Assembly (NCBI GenBank): GCA_937916515.1
Contig: CALFSX010000258.1
Coordinates: 1-59,530, forward strand
Source of the DNA: an uncultured Planctomycetaceae bacterium
Lineage (GTDB): Bacteria > Planctomycetota > Planctomycetia > Planctomycetales > Planctomycetaceae
Reading direction: 5' to 3'
DNA length: 59,530 bases
Shown: positions 1 to 8,262 of the stretch, one piece after another
Layout of the letters: each line of letters begins with the position of its first letter
Numbering within the stretch: the first letter of the stretch is position 1
Translations under genes and position numbers: made by a program
The notes under the pieces: model-generated
What the model saw: the letters and a program-made list of their open reading frames with translations, nothing else
Databases searched by the model: none
What the model was told of the DNA's origin: nothing

Positions 1-2079
1 GCCCGAATCTCGAACTCGAACGATTGCCTCATTTTCCACCTGTTCGACCGTCATTGTGACCTGCCCACGATCGGGAGTGTATTTGGCTGCGTTGGTGAGC
101 AGGTTAATGATCACCTGCTCCACACGGGCTGCATCGGCAAAGATCCAAATCGGTTGCGGCGACATCGACACCGTAAATTCATGTCCGCATTGATCCATCA
201 ATGAGCGAGTTGTTTCAACAGCACGTTCCACAACGCCATTCAGTGCAATGCGTTCTTGTTTGATGTGTATTCGTCCCGTGGTGATGCGGGATACTTCGAG
301 TAGATCGTCAATGAGTCGGGTCATTTGACCAACCTGACGCTCGATAATGGTGCAGGCTTTCTGTTGAAGTTTGTCTTCGTGCTTCTGCAGACTGAGCAGT
401 TGAACTGCGTTTGTGATCGGGGCCAGCGGATTCCGGAGTTCGTGGCTCAGCATGGCAAGAAATTCATCTTTTCGCCTGTGCAGATCTGCTAACGCCGCAG
501 CCTGTTCCTTTAACTGTTTTTCCAGTCGACTACGTTCTGTGATGTCCCGGATATTGCACTGAATGACGTTGTGGTGGTCTTCCTGGTAGGCGTTGGCGAC
601 AATCTCTACCTCGACACAAAGACCTAGATTGGTTTCCAGTGGCAGGTGTTCGTAGCGAATGTATCCAGATTCCTGCAATGTTTTCACAGCGGCTTCGTTG
701 GCTGATTTGTCGCTGAACAGCCCGATCTCCCAAAGCTCCTTCCCCAGGAAACTCTCGTGTGAATAACTCAGCAGTTCACCCATGAACGGGTTGGCGTCCT
801 CGATTCTTCCGGTTTCGGTGTCGAGGATCAGGATGCCGTCTTTGGCCGACTCGAACAGCCGCCGGTAGCGAATCTCTGAATCCACTAACGCCAGTTCGGC
901 CTGTTTAATTTCATGAATGTCTGTGTTGGCCCCCACCCACATCACAATCTGGCCTGCCTCGTTCCGCATCGGCACGCCACGGCTGACGTGCCAGCGATAT
1001 TCACCATCGGCATGTCGGAAGCGGCTTTCGTGTTCGTACACCTCGCCGGTCTCGGTGGCATGAAGCCATCGTCGAACGTGTTCCTCTACGTCGTCGGGAT
1101 GGATCACCTGTTTCCAGCCCCAATCTTTAAGTTGCTCAAACGTTAGTCCGGTGTACTCCATCCACTGCGGATTGAAGTAGTCCACGCTACCATCGGGCTT
1201 GGTGGTGACGAGTTTTTGAGGAATCGAGTCCAGTATGAACCGTTGGAGTTGTTCAGTCTGTCGCAACCGTTCGTTTGCCAGCTTGCGTTCGGTTACGTCC
1301 TCAATGGCGAGCAGGATCAGGATCGGTTGGTTGTCCACCGACTCCACGCTGCGGGCGTTGAGCAGCATGGTTTTGTTGCCAATCACCGGGAAGTCGTGTT
1401 CGATCTCGAAGTCGAGGACGGCATGATGGTTGAAGAGAACTCCATCCAGCAGCGTCCGCAGGCGAGGAATGTTCCACTGGCCGTTGCCCAGGTCGTAGAT
1501 GAAGTTGCCTTCCGTTTCCTCCTTCTCGACGTGGAATGATTTATAGAACTTCTCGTTCGCCGTCTTCACTCGAAGGTTTTTGTCGAGAACGACGAACGGC
1601 TCTCGCAGGGTCGCAATGATGTTGTCTGCGTATGTGAGAGCGACTTGCACCGCTCGCTCCTGGCGGCAGAGTTCGGTGATGTCTCTAAACACCAGCACGA
1701 CACCTGCCAGTTCGCCATTGTCATTTCGAATGGGGCCAGCACTGTCGTCAATCGGGCCAATGGGTAGTTCGGTGCCATCTTTGGCGATGAGCAGCGTGCG
1801 ATTCGTGAGTCCCACATTCACGCCCTCCCTCAAGGCTCGAACGGTGGGACTCTCAATTATCATTCGAGTTTCTGGATGGACGATTTTGAATATCGTCTCC
1901 ACTGAAACGCCCGTTGCCTCATCCTGCGTCCAGCCGGTCAACGATTGAGCGACCGGGTTCAGGAACGTGACCCGCCCTTCGGTGTCCGTGGTAATCACCG
2001 CATCGCCGATGCTGGCGAGGGCAGCACGGCTCCACTCCGGTCGGAAGAGCAAGGCATCTTCAGGTCTGGGGTCTGGCAT
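1..2079 (-). CDS. Multi-PAS sensor histidine kinase (3' end beyond window)
   Basis: Reading leftward from the ATG at 2079 one frame stays open to the window edge, giving about 693 residues without a C-terminus. Four PAS-like sensory domains follow one another (about residues 10-130, 145-260, 275-390 and 400-515), the third with the usual W-x-HPDD and RWH features. Then comes a HisKA dimerisation domain with the phospho-acceptor motif SHELRNPL (around base 445) and the start of a HATPase domain, the last visible residues being VRDSG, the G1-box start. No membrane segment or signal peptide is visible, so it is probably a cytoplasmic sensor that autophosphorylates and passes phosphate to a response regulator. 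The ligand is unknown. The missing part should hold the G1/G2 boxes and possibly a receiver domain. Confidence 0.93.
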   Translation of the reverse strand, partial: MPDPRPEDALLFRPEWSRAALASIGDAVITTDTEGRVTFLNPVAQSLTGWTQDEATGVSVETIFKIVHPETRMIIESPTVRALREGVNVGLTNRTLLIAKDGTELPIGPIDDSAGPIRNDNGELAGVVLVFRDITELCRQERAVQVALTYADNIIATLREPFVVLDKNLRVKTANEKFYKSFHVEKEETEGNFIYDLGNGQWNIPRLRTLLDGVLFNHHAVLDFEIEHDFPVIGNKTMLLNARSVESVDNQPILILLAIEDVTERKLANERLRQTEQLQRFILDSIPQKLVTTKPDGSVDYFNPQWMEYTGLTFEQLKDWGWKQVIHPDDVEEHVRRWLHATETGEVYEHESRFRHADGEYRWHVSRGVPMRNEAGQIVMWVGANTDIHEIKQAELALVDSEIRYRRLFESAKDGILILDTETGRIEDANPFMGELLSYSHESFLGKELWEIGLFSDKSANEAAVKTLQESGYIRYEHLPLETNLGLCVEVEIVANAYQEDHHNVIQCNIRDITERSRLEKQLKEQAAALADLHRRKDEFLAMLSHELRNPLAPITNAVQLLSLQKHEDKLQQKACTIIERQVGQMTRLIDDLLEVSRITTGRIHIKQERIALNGVVERAVETTRSLMDQCGHEFTVSMSPQPIWIFADAARVEQVIINLLTNAAKYTPDRGQVTMTVEQVENEAIVRVRDSG

Positions 2080-2156
2080 TCTGTTCTCACTTTTCTTGTT
2101 CGTCACCCCAGCCGCTCCATCAACCGGTAATACGGATTCAATTGGTAAAACGAAAA

Positions 2157-2200
2157 AAGCCGACGTGACTATGCCCTTGCGGGTATGGTCACGTCGGCTT
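2157..2200 (-). terminator. Strong 20-bp hairpin with T-tract on minus side
   Basis: The arms 2157-2169 and 2188-2200 are perfect complements, and the inner bases extend the stem to about 20 pairs (two G-T wobbles) around a 4-base loop. On the minus strand the stem runs into TTTTTTCG, the form of an intrinsic terminator. It would end leftward transcripts from the DUF1990 region before the kinase gene. Apart from this hairpin, 2080-2423 shows no gene or other signal. Confidence 0.65.
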
Positions 2201-2423
2201 ATTCATCAACTGGCCCCCCCCGTATAAGCGGGATGCCCTTCAATGCATCATCCAATGTTCGCCTGCAGTTTACGTTAAATGACCAAGAAAGCAAACATTA
2301 AGAATATCCGCTCGGGATCGATCTAAAATTGCAACAACGTTGATCAAGTATGGCTGCAAGTAAGCAGTCGTGACTCTCAGATATCTTGAGGGTGAGTTGC
2401 AAGGTGCAAGCAGACGCTATTTA

Positions 2424-2711
2424 TTATTTTTTAGTGAACTTGCGATTTGATTGTTTTTCAAACCGTCTGTCAGGATGCAGCCAGATCAATGCCACGATCG
2501 AATGGAGCACGGTGGCGACCCACGGAGCAACAAATGAAATACCGATGGCGACGAGACACATCAGTGATGACACCAAGGCTTTCCAGTCTCGTCCACAGCT
2601 CGTATCGGCGACGCTAGACCTTGATGGGAAATGATTGTCGCTTGCAGGATGCCCCATACCGCCGAACTTAGAATCCCCACGCCAGCAAATACACTGCCAA
2701 ATCGGGTTCAC
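2424..2711 (-). pseudogene. Remnant of a TMEM175-like (DUF1211) membrane protein
   Basis: The last ~50 codons of this 95-codon frame encode two hydrophobic helices ending in ALIWLHPDRRFEK, which closely resembles the C-terminus of TMEM175/DUF1211 potassium-channel proteins (typically ...ALLWLxPDRRIE). The first 40 codons do not look like that family. In the overlapping frame, about 2620-2700 reads as a hydrophobic stretch (FAGVGILSSAVWGILQ), so a frameshift or a fusion lies near 2600. The GTG at 2711 overlaps the stop of the DUF1990 gene (GTGA). Full-length family members are about 200 residues, so at best a quarter remains. It could instead be a short coupled membrane peptide. Confidence 0.4.
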
Positions 2712-3286
2712 ATATCCGAAACAGCCCGAAGCATTGCCGCACCTGAGTCACGAGCAAACTTCTTCTGAAATTTGCGAACAACCGGATAGCCAAGATGGGC
2801 GAGAAAATGATTGGGACGTGAAAAAGCGAAGATGTCGTACCACACACTGTCGTCGCTGCGATTCCATTCAACCTGAAACCGCTCTTCACCGCATTCAATA
2901 TGACCGGGCAACGTGCCATAAACAAATCCGTAGCGTTCAACCGACTCAGCTTCTTCAACGACAGAAACAATCCGGCAGGCATTCAGAGACCACATGCCAA
3001 AGAACTGTGCGACAATTCCGACCACCTGTCCAGTCTCGATGGGAATATCACTGGAGCTGGATTCTACCCAACTGAGTTGAAAGTGCTTCCATTTACGGAT
3101 CGCCGTCTTAGCCGTCTCGAAGACTTGGCTCCCTTCGCCAAGCCTGATCCGGGTGTGATCGATGACGAATCCATCCGGTGGAGTCGTTGATGTTGCACCA
3201 ACTGCCGAATAGGTGAAGTTCTGTTTGTTCTGCTGCTCAAGGAAGCGACAAACAGTTTCACCTGATGGCATTCGAAACGAAAACAT
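2708..3286 (-). CDS. DUF1990 family protein (copy 1)
   Basis: This 192-residue protein matches the DUF1990 family: an N-terminal region with GATSTTPPDGFVIDH, a central RIRLGEG, and the family's C-terminal SVWYDIFAFSRPNHFL and LGYP motifs. It is soluble and has no signal peptide. The biochemical role of DUF1990 is not established. A second, diverged copy lies at 14014-14604 on the same strand. The gene is divergent from the truncated ferredoxin gene at 3444, and its stop overlaps the small membrane-protein remnant downstream. Confidence 0.88.
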   Translation of the reverse strand: MFSFRMPSGETVCRFLEQQNKQNFTYSAVGATSTTPPDGFVIDHTRIRLGEGSQVFETAKTAIRKWKHFQLSWVESSSSDIPIETGQVVGIVAQFFGMWSLNACRIVSVVEEAESVERYGFVYGTLPGHIECGEERFQVEWNRSDDSVWYDIFAFSRPNHFLAHLGYPVVRKFQKKFARDSGAAMLRAVSDM

Positions 3287-3443
3287 TTTGAGGCTCGATT
3301 TCTCACAGTTGATGGCATGTCTTGATTCACTTCATGTTAAAATCCGCAAAGCGTCGGACATTGTAACAGGCTGGCAAAAGAGCATCTTCCGCAAGCTGAC
3401 CTTCAAGATAGGGGGAGCAACGGCAAAGAAGTTTGGTGATTTC

Positions 3444-4040
3444 ATGGCAAATTTAACAAAGCGAGTACCTGAGAATATCCCCGGCGATTTCTTCGTGGAC
3501 TCAACGTGCATCGACTGCGATGCGTGCCGACAGATTGCACCGGCAGTCTTCGGTCAGGCGGCAGACACTTCGTATGTTCGCCAGCAGCCGCAGACGCCGG
3601 AAGATAGTCGATCAGCACTTCACGCACTGCTGTCATGTCCCACAGGTTCAATTGGTTGTCTTGGCGATAATGACGCAAAAGCGGTGATGCCAGATTTCCC
3701 ACTTCTTGTTGAAGATCCGGTCTACTACTGTGGATTCAACTCGCCGAAATCATTCGGTGGCAACAGTTATTTCATCCGTAATCCCCATGGCAACTGGCTG
3801 ATCGATTCACCAAAGTTCATCAAACCGCTTGTGCGGCGTCTGGAGGAACTTGGTGGTATTGACTTCATCTTTTTGACTCAAGAATCACAGCGAGTCCGTT
3901 GTGATTGGCACGTGAACGTTCACGAACTTTACCACCTGAAATACTTTCAACACATTGCCAATTGCGTCAAACTTGTTATCGCCTTATCCCTTCCGGGGCA
4001 CCGAGTCATTTCAGTGCTGCGAGTGTGGCGGGACGTTTGA
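3444..4040 (+). pseudogene. Ferredoxin/metallo-beta-lactamase-fold protein, 3' truncated
   Basis: From the ATG at 3444 the protein begins with a single-cluster ferredoxin domain (CIDCDACRQIAP near residue 25, CPTGSIG near residue 70), followed by the start of a metallo-beta-lactamase fold (SFGGNSYFIRNPHGNWLIDSP and GGIDFIFLT). Full members then show the metal site H-x-DD just after FLT. Here FLT is followed by QESQRVR and about 50 residues without resemblance to the fold, so the catalytic domain and its metal ligands are lost. The frame then runs into the CPXCG gene tail described at 4007. The earlier in-frame starts lie over the DUF1990 gene and were not used. Confidence 0.72.
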
Positions 4041-4086
4041 TGTGGACTGGGGTGAGGGTGTGGTGAGCTTTGTGCCACAAGAGTGA
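4007..4086 (+). pseudogene. 3' tail of a CPXCG zinc-ribbon gene
   Basis: About 75 bases here are nearly identical to 11043-11116, the 3' part of the intact CPXCG gene. In the matching frame they encode FQCCECGGTFDVDWG, a few residues and a stop at 4084-4086, that is the second Cys pair of the zinc ribbon and the C-terminus. The first Cys pair and the start are missing. The fragment lies directly behind, and out of frame with, the broken ferredoxin/MBL gene, marking a recombination junction around 3990-4007. Confidence 0.75.
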
Positions 4087-4129
4087 GTCCGCTCGGTGCC
4101 TCAATCTGCGTTTTCGGTGCCTGGCTGGC

Positions 4130-4234
4130 TCACGACTTCGGAATGGACGTTCGCATGACATTGAGAATGGCCGCCTTGTCATCTTGATCGAGACGTTGCC
4201 AGAGATTCAGTAATTCGAGCAGTTCATCGGTCAT
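4130..4234 (-). CDS. 34-residue protein or gene tail with W-x2-L...AAIL motif
   Basis: From the ATG at 4234 the frame reads MTDELLELLNLWQRLDQ, then DDKAAILNVMR and a stop. It is amphipathic and helical in pattern, and the same frame is open back to about 4293 without another good start. The pattern W-x2-L-x5-AAIL resembles the C-terminus of the repeat protein at 18274 (DEAWSHLSPSTRAAILMLVEA). Similar short helical tails occur on small planctomycete proteins near integrases, as far as I recall. It may be an intact small protein or the end of a lost gene. Confidence 0.4.
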   Translation of the reverse strand: MTDELLELLNLWQRLDQDDKAAILNVMRTSIPKS

Positions 4235-4315
4235 TGGGATCCCCAATAGGTCTCCCGACGTGCTGTTATCGTCTGGATCTGCAATATGCTTACCGTCGTT
4301 ACGGCAGGGTTAGAT

Positions 4316-4333
4316 TTAAAATCCGGATTTGAA
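4316..4333. repeat. 18-bp repeat with 12-bp palindrome (copy 1)
   Basis: TTAAAATCCGGATTTGAA occurs here and again at 19096-19113. Its core AAATCCGGATTT is a perfect palindrome. Copy 1 lies just beyond the protease gene stop, and copy 2 lies near the recombinase gene. Confidence 0.7.
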
Positions 4334-4348
4334 CCCAGCGGCCTTCAC

Positions 4349-4975
4349 TCACTCCTCACCGGGGACTAGGGCAAGCAACCATGGCGGTAGCCACAATGAC
4401 GGAATTGAATGTGGGCCACTGGCGTCGTCGTCACCGGTTATCGACACGACAGCAATGATCTGACCATCTTCGTCGACGATCGGACCGCCAGATGTTCCAC
4501 CGATGATGTTCTCGTCAGCTTCCAACCAAGCCCATGGCATGTCGGAGTGTCTTGTCATTTTTCCACTGACCCATGTCCCCAAGTGTGTCCTGATTTCACA
4601 CGAAGTAGATTCTTCAGGCTGTAATGGCTCCCGACGGATGTCGATCGGGACGACATCCTCAAAAAAGCTCAAAAGTTCCCGGTGACGCTCGCTGAGTTGT
4701 TGGTTATCGCATGGACCAACGACTGCCAAGTCGGAGCACGGGTCTATGGACACAGGGGAGCACCAAATGGACTCGCCTTCAGGTCGATCAATGTAATAGA
4801 CGGGAGGAAATCCCTCTGCAATCGCTCCAGCCGTGTCAAACTCCAAGCAGTGTGCGGCAGTGAGAACGAAACCGTTGCCAATGTATACGCCCTGACCACC
4901 TTCACCTGGTTTCATACTTTTTGAACGCACAGTAACGGTGGCCAATTCAATTTTCTTGCGTGTCTTCTCGTCCAT
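4349..4975 (-). CDS. Trypsin-like serine protease (cytoplasmic or leaderless)
   Basis: The 208-residue protein has the chymotrypsin/trypsin-fold catalytic triad in order: His42 in LTAAHC, Asp82 in CSDLAVV and Ser162 in IGGTSGGPIVD. Length and spacing fit a protease domain alone, without PDZ domains. There is no signal peptide, which is unusual for a trypsin-like enzyme and suggests it acts inside the cell or is exported by another route. Substrate unknown. Several Cys residues (43, 72, 80, 89, 126) could form disulphides if it is exported. It stands alone, with gene fragments on both sides. Confidence 0.88.
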   Translation of the reverse strand: MDEKTRKKIELATVTVRSKSMKPGEGGQGVYIGNGFVLTAAHCLEFDTAGAIAEGFPPVYYIDRPEGESIWCSPVSIDPCSDLAVVGPCDNQQLSERHRELLSFFEDVVPIDIRREPLQPEESTSCEIRTHLGTWVSGKMTRHSDMPWAWLEADENIIGGTSGGPIVDEDGQIIAVVSITGDDDASGPHSIPSLWLPPWLLALVPGEE

Positions 4976-5147
4976 TTATTGTGCCCCAGATTCACGAATC
5001 CTTAATCGAACAATTTAAGATAAGCCGCACCCACCGTTCCCATACGAGAATTCATCAGAACCCTGTTCAGTCCATTGCCCATTCTGCCGAGTCCAGGGAA
5101 TCCCCCGAATGAACTGAGCAAGTCAAAGTCAGGATTGCTTGACGAAC

Positions 5148-5384
5148 ATGTTCAGGCAAGTGGGGCCAACGGATGAAATGGTTGCTGAGTTCCTGATTGA
5201 ACGCCGCCGGTCTGCCTACCATTTCTACCACTTTAAGCCCGATCTACCACTTGAAACCGCGAAAAAATGCGATAGTTTGCGTGGGTCTGCAAAAGCAGTT
5301 ACTGAACCGTTTCAAACGGCTGTAGACGAGTGTCAGCGAATGTGCTGGGAGGAGATGAAGTATTGCAGTGACAAGTCCGCATAA
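5148..5384 (+). pseudogene. Chimeric ORF ending in a DUF2256 tail
   Basis: The last 14 codons (CWEEMKYCSDKSA and stop) match the end of the intact DUF2256 protein at 9047-9187 ([11 protein letters not shown]). The preceding 65 codons do not resemble DUF2256 and carry none of its N-terminal CMACGRPF motif, so the ORF joins an unknown 5' part to a DUF2256 3' end and lacks the last Cys ligand. Immediately after it comes the 24-bp segment shared with 9194-9217. Whether the ORF is translated is unknown. The rest of 4976-5147 shows nothing. Confidence 0.45.
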
Positions 5385-5404
5385 GACTTTGGGCGAAAGC
5401 GACT

Positions 5405-5428
5405 GATTTATGAAGCTGCCTGTCACCA
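5405..5428 (+). repeat. 24-bp exact duplicate spanning a start codon (copy 1)
   Basis: Bases 5405-5428 are identical to 9194-9217. The segment holds GATTT, the ATG and codons for KLPVT, so two unrelated membrane-protein genes begin with the same sequence. In both places a DUF2256 3' end lies just upstream. Confidence 0.85.
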
Positions 5429-6126
5429 CCTCCGACAAACCGCCACAAGGCATCAATCGCCGCCGTCTGATTCTGCGTCTGGCTTGCCTGCCTGTGTTCA
5501 TCGCCCTGTTCATGTTCCTGCCAGCTGGCACCTGGGCATGGCCGAAAGGCTGGCTGTTCATCCTCATCCTGTTGGTCGTCATTTCAGCAGTATTCTTCAT
5601 TCTTCATCGTGTGAATCCCGAAGTCATCGTCGCCAGAAGTCGCTTCCACGAAGGAACGAAAGGCTGGGACAAGATTCTGCTCAGCCTTTACTTTCCAGCG
5701 ATGTTGGCTGTCATACTCGTGGCGGCTTTGGATGATGGCCGATTCCACTGGTTCCCGGTTTCGTGGTCGATTTGCATTGTCGGCTACGCTTTGCTGCTTG
5801 CCGGGATTGGAATCGTCACTTGGGCCGAAGCCGTGAACAAGTTCTTTGAAGTCACTGTGCGGATTCAAACGGATCGAGGGCATTCGGTGATCGACACCGG
5901 CCCCTATGCCATCGTTCGACATCCCGGTTATATCGGGGGGATTATCCATGCGATTGGCATGGCACTGTCGTTGGGTTCTTTGTGGGCATTGATTCCCGCG
6001 GGTGTTGCCTCAATCTTGTTGGTCGTGCGAACGCGGTGGGAGGACCAGACGTTGCAGGAAGAATTGAACGGGTACAAGGAGTACACTCAGAAAGTCCGGT
6101 ACAAGTTGATTCCGGGCGTTTGGTAA
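5410..6126 (+). CDS. Isoprenylcysteine/phospholipid methyltransferase-like membrane protein
   Basis: The 238-residue protein has about five membrane segments and the C-terminal signature GPYAIVRHPGYIGG (about residue 165), typical of the ICMT/PEMT superfamily of SAM-dependent integral-membrane methyltransferases. The conserved RW/E-x-Q motif near the end (RTRWEDQTLQEEL) also fits. In bacteria these enzymes methylate isoprenoid, lipid or small-molecule acceptors, and the substrate here cannot be told. The first codons (MKLPVT) come from the segment shared with the gene at 9199, so expression signals may have been acquired by recombination. No operon partner is visible. Confidence 0.85.
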   Translation: MKLPVTTSDKPPQGINRRRLILRLACLPVFIALFMFLPAGTWAWPKGWLFILILLVVISAVFFILHRVNPEVIVARSRFHEGTKGWDKILLSLYFPAMLAVILVAALDDGRFHWFPVSWSICIVGYALLLAGIGIVTWAEAVNKFFEVTVRIQTDRGHSVIDTGPYAIVRHPGYIGGIIHAIGMALSLGSLWALIPAGVASILLVVRTRWEDQTLQEELNGYKEYTQKVRYKLIPGVW

Positions 6127-6229
6127 CGACGAAAGAGCGTGCAGCCGAATTCGAGCATCGTTTGGCTGATGAGGATTAGCTACCGGCGACGTTGGATAAG
6201 TGCGAGAAAGCAATCGGAAAGAATCAAGG

Positions 6230-6610
6230 ATGAAAGACACGAAACGAAGATGGTTGATTGCAGTTCCCATTGTTATTTTGGTTGTCGTAATCGTCGGCCT
6301 TATCGTTCAATTTAGACCGGGCGTTGTTGTAACCATTGAAAATGCAGGGAACACACCACTCAGTTCGGTCGTAGTTCATGTTACTGGAGCTTCATACGAG
6401 TTAGGCGACATTGCTCCCGGTGATTCAGCGAACGTCAGGGTTAGACCAAAGAGTGATAGTAGTTTAGAAATTGAGTTCAAGGATGCTGACGGACAAGCTA
6501 AGCGATTAAATGCTGGCGGCTACTTTGAGTCGGGCTATCGTGGGACCATCCGAGTTTCGATCAAGGACGGTACAATCGATAAGTTCGAGGAAGATATCAA
6601 GCTGTGGTGA
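6230..6610 (+). CDS. Single-pass membrane protein with Ig-like outer domain, unknown
   Basis: From the ATG at 6230 the 126-residue protein starts with a basic stretch (MKDTKRRW), one hydrophobic helix (about residues 8-28) and an outer beta-rich domain with NAGNTPLSSVVVHVTG, a pattern like bacterial Ig-like or CARDB folds. An in-frame GTG at 6200 is a possible earlier start, but the region between is hydrophilic and looks untranslated. AAGGA overlaps the ATG. The next gene follows 34 bases later on the same strand, so the two may be cotranscribed. Function not recognised. Confidence 0.7.
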   Translation: MKDTKRRWLIAVPIVILVVVIVGLIVQFRPGVVVTIENAGNTPLSSVVVHVTGASYELGDIAPGDSANVRVRPKSDSSLEIEFKDADGQAKRLNAGGYFESGYRGTIRVSIKDGTIDKFEEDIKLW

Positions 6611-6644
6611 TCGATAGCCCAATCGTAGAAGTTTAGGAGTACAG

Positions 6645-7238
6645 ATGAAGGTCTGTTTTTCAATTATCGCAATGGTTCTTGTGGCAACCGCTACATCTGC
6701 TGACGAATCCACATTCGAATCTGTCCAAGAGGAGTTTCGGCAGAAGGCCGTTTCTCTTCTGACTGAAGAAGGCATCTCCGCACAGGAATTTCAAACAAAG
6801 ATTTCCGAGATTGCGAAGGCCACTTTCGGTTCCCATGCTGTTCTGGTGAAAAAGGAAACCGCTAATCGCTTCAGAAGATTGCCGGTGTTTCCAGAATCGA
6901 GTCTAGCCGAGTTCGCTGAACACAAGTCATTGGACCAGTTTCCAAGTCCCCCGACCGACGATGGACTGCTTTGGATCATATTCGGATGGGAACCGGAGAA
7001 ACTGGCGGACGTGGCGAAGAAAGCCATTCTCGCTCGCAAGCTCACCGCAGAACAATTCAGTCGCCGTGCGTTTGTTGCTGCCTGTTGCCCTGACAAGATT
7101 TATCGAATTGGTGAAGGAGAGTATCCCGATCTGGTTGTTGATTCACTTGGCGACCTTTTTGTAATCAAGGTCGAAATGACCGAGGCAGGTGTCTGCAAGC
7201 CGATCTCGGTCAGGTGGATGAAGAAGGATAAGTCGTGA
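6645..7238 (+). CDS. Secreted protein of unknown function
   Basis: This 197-residue protein has a clear signal peptide (MKVCFSIIAMVLVATATSA, cleavage after TSA at about residue 19) and a GGAG ribosome site before its ATG. The mature part is mostly alpha-helical in pattern, with a C-terminal segment resembling a small alpha/beta unit (YPDLVVDSLGDLFVIKVEM). I recognise no catalytic motif. It follows the membrane protein at 6230 closely and may work with it in the envelope. Confidence 0.72.
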   Translation: MKVCFSIIAMVLVATATSADESTFESVQEEFRQKAVSLLTEEGISAQEFQTKISEIAKATFGSHAVLVKKETANRFRRLPVFPESSLAEFAEHKSLDQFPSPPTDDGLLWIIFGWEPEKLADVAKKAILARKLTAEQFSRRAFVAACCPDKIYRIGEGEYPDLVVDSLGDLFVIKVEMTEAGVCKPISVRWMKKDKS

Positions 7239-7283
7239 TTTCTCTTCAGAAAATCTTGATTCGAAGTTGGAATTGGCCTTTCT

Positions 7284-8147
7284 ATGAATGAAGTCTCCTT
7301 GAGACCGGCACGGCCTTCTGACGCCGATTCGATTGCGAAAGTAATCTATGATGCGTTTAACGGGATAGCCGCCGAACACGGCCAGGTGTCCGACTTTGAT
7401 TCTCCTCCAACTGACCGGACCCGCCAAAGGCTGAAGCACCTCGATCAGTTCAATGACTATTGCGTCGTTGCTGAAACCGAGAACCAAATAGTTGGCGTAA
7501 ACTTCATTGACTGCCACGGTGACATCGGAGCCATTGGCGTTTTAGCTGTCCTGCCTTCTTTTCAAGGTCAAAGAATTGGCAAGAGGTTGATGGAATCGGC
7601 AATCGAACATGGACGAAACGCCGGATACAATTCCCAACGGCTGCTGCAAGCTGCCTACAACTCAAAGTCGATGGGACTCTATCTAAGTTTGGGAATGGTG
7701 GTTCGTGAGCACCTTCTAAATCTTAACGGGATCATTAACGGCAAGAGTAGTCCCGACATCAGGATTGAAAGAGGGAGAGAAAGTGACGTGAATGAATGTT
7801 CCGAGTTTTGCGAGAAACTCTATCGGGCAGACAGGAGCCGAGAGATCAATGATGCAGCGGCGGATGCCAGCTTGTTGGTCGCACGGAACGATGGAAAGAT
7901 TGTCGGCCTTACCAATGGCATCGACTTTTCAGGGTTCTCGGTAGCATCAACAAATGATGTGCTCAAAAGCCTTATAGTTAACCAAACAACAATTGAACCA
8001 CCCGGAATCTTGGTTCCTGCGACAAATCATTCTTTGATCAAATGGTGCCTCGACTCCGGGCTGGAAATCAACCAGTCTATGAATCTGATGACATTGGGCG
8101 AATACGAAGAACCTGTTGGTAGATGGCTTCCTTCGATTAACTTCTAG
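7284..8147 (+). CDS. Tandem GNAT N-acetyltransferase
   Basis: The 287-residue protein contains two GNAT folds. The first (about residues 5-150) starts with VSLRPARPSDADSIAKV and has the acetyl-CoA motif A QGQRIGKRLM, preceded by the beta-4 strand GAIGVLAVLPSF. The second (about 160-275) starts at RIERGRESDVNECSEF and has a degenerate motif A, so it probably binds substrate or dimerises rather than catalysing. It is cytoplasmic; the acceptor amine is unknown. The start at 7284 has no obvious Shine-Dalgarno sequence. Confidence 0.87.
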   Translation: MNEVSLRPARPSDADSIAKVIYDAFNGIAAEHGQVSDFDSPPTDRTRQRLKHLDQFNDYCVVAETENQIVGVNFIDCHGDIGAIGVLAVLPSFQGQRIGKRLMESAIEHGRNAGYNSQRLLQAAYNSKSMGLYLSLGMVVREHLLNLNGIINGKSSPDIRIERGRESDVNECSEFCEKLYRADRSREINDAAADASLLVARNDGKIVGLTNGIDFSGFSVASTNDVLKSLIVNQTTIEPPGILVPATNHSLIKWCLDSGLEINQSMNLMTLGEYEEPVGRWLPSINF

Positions 8148-8175
8148 ACGCCCAGTTAGCTGGGAAATGCCTAAT

Positions 8176-8209
8176 TTGTTACGAAAACCGAGCAATTGCG
8201 GTCGTAACA
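8176..8209. other. 9-bp inverted repeat between genes
   Basis: TTGTTACGA at 8176-8184 and TCGTAACAA at 8201-8209 are perfect complements 16 bases apart, just upstream of the DUF3050 gene. A short CCCAG/CTGGG hairpin precedes it at about 8153. There is no T-tract, so it may be an operator or a recombination scar rather than a terminator. Confidence 0.4.
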
Positions 8210-8262
8210 AGTGACAGGTGTTTGAATTGGCTGTAGTAATAGCTTGCTTAAGAGGCATACGA

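Noticed and set aside
3213-3443. N-terminal extension of the ferredoxin/MBL frame
   Set aside because: It is the complement of the DUF1990 coding sequence; the family start is at 3444.
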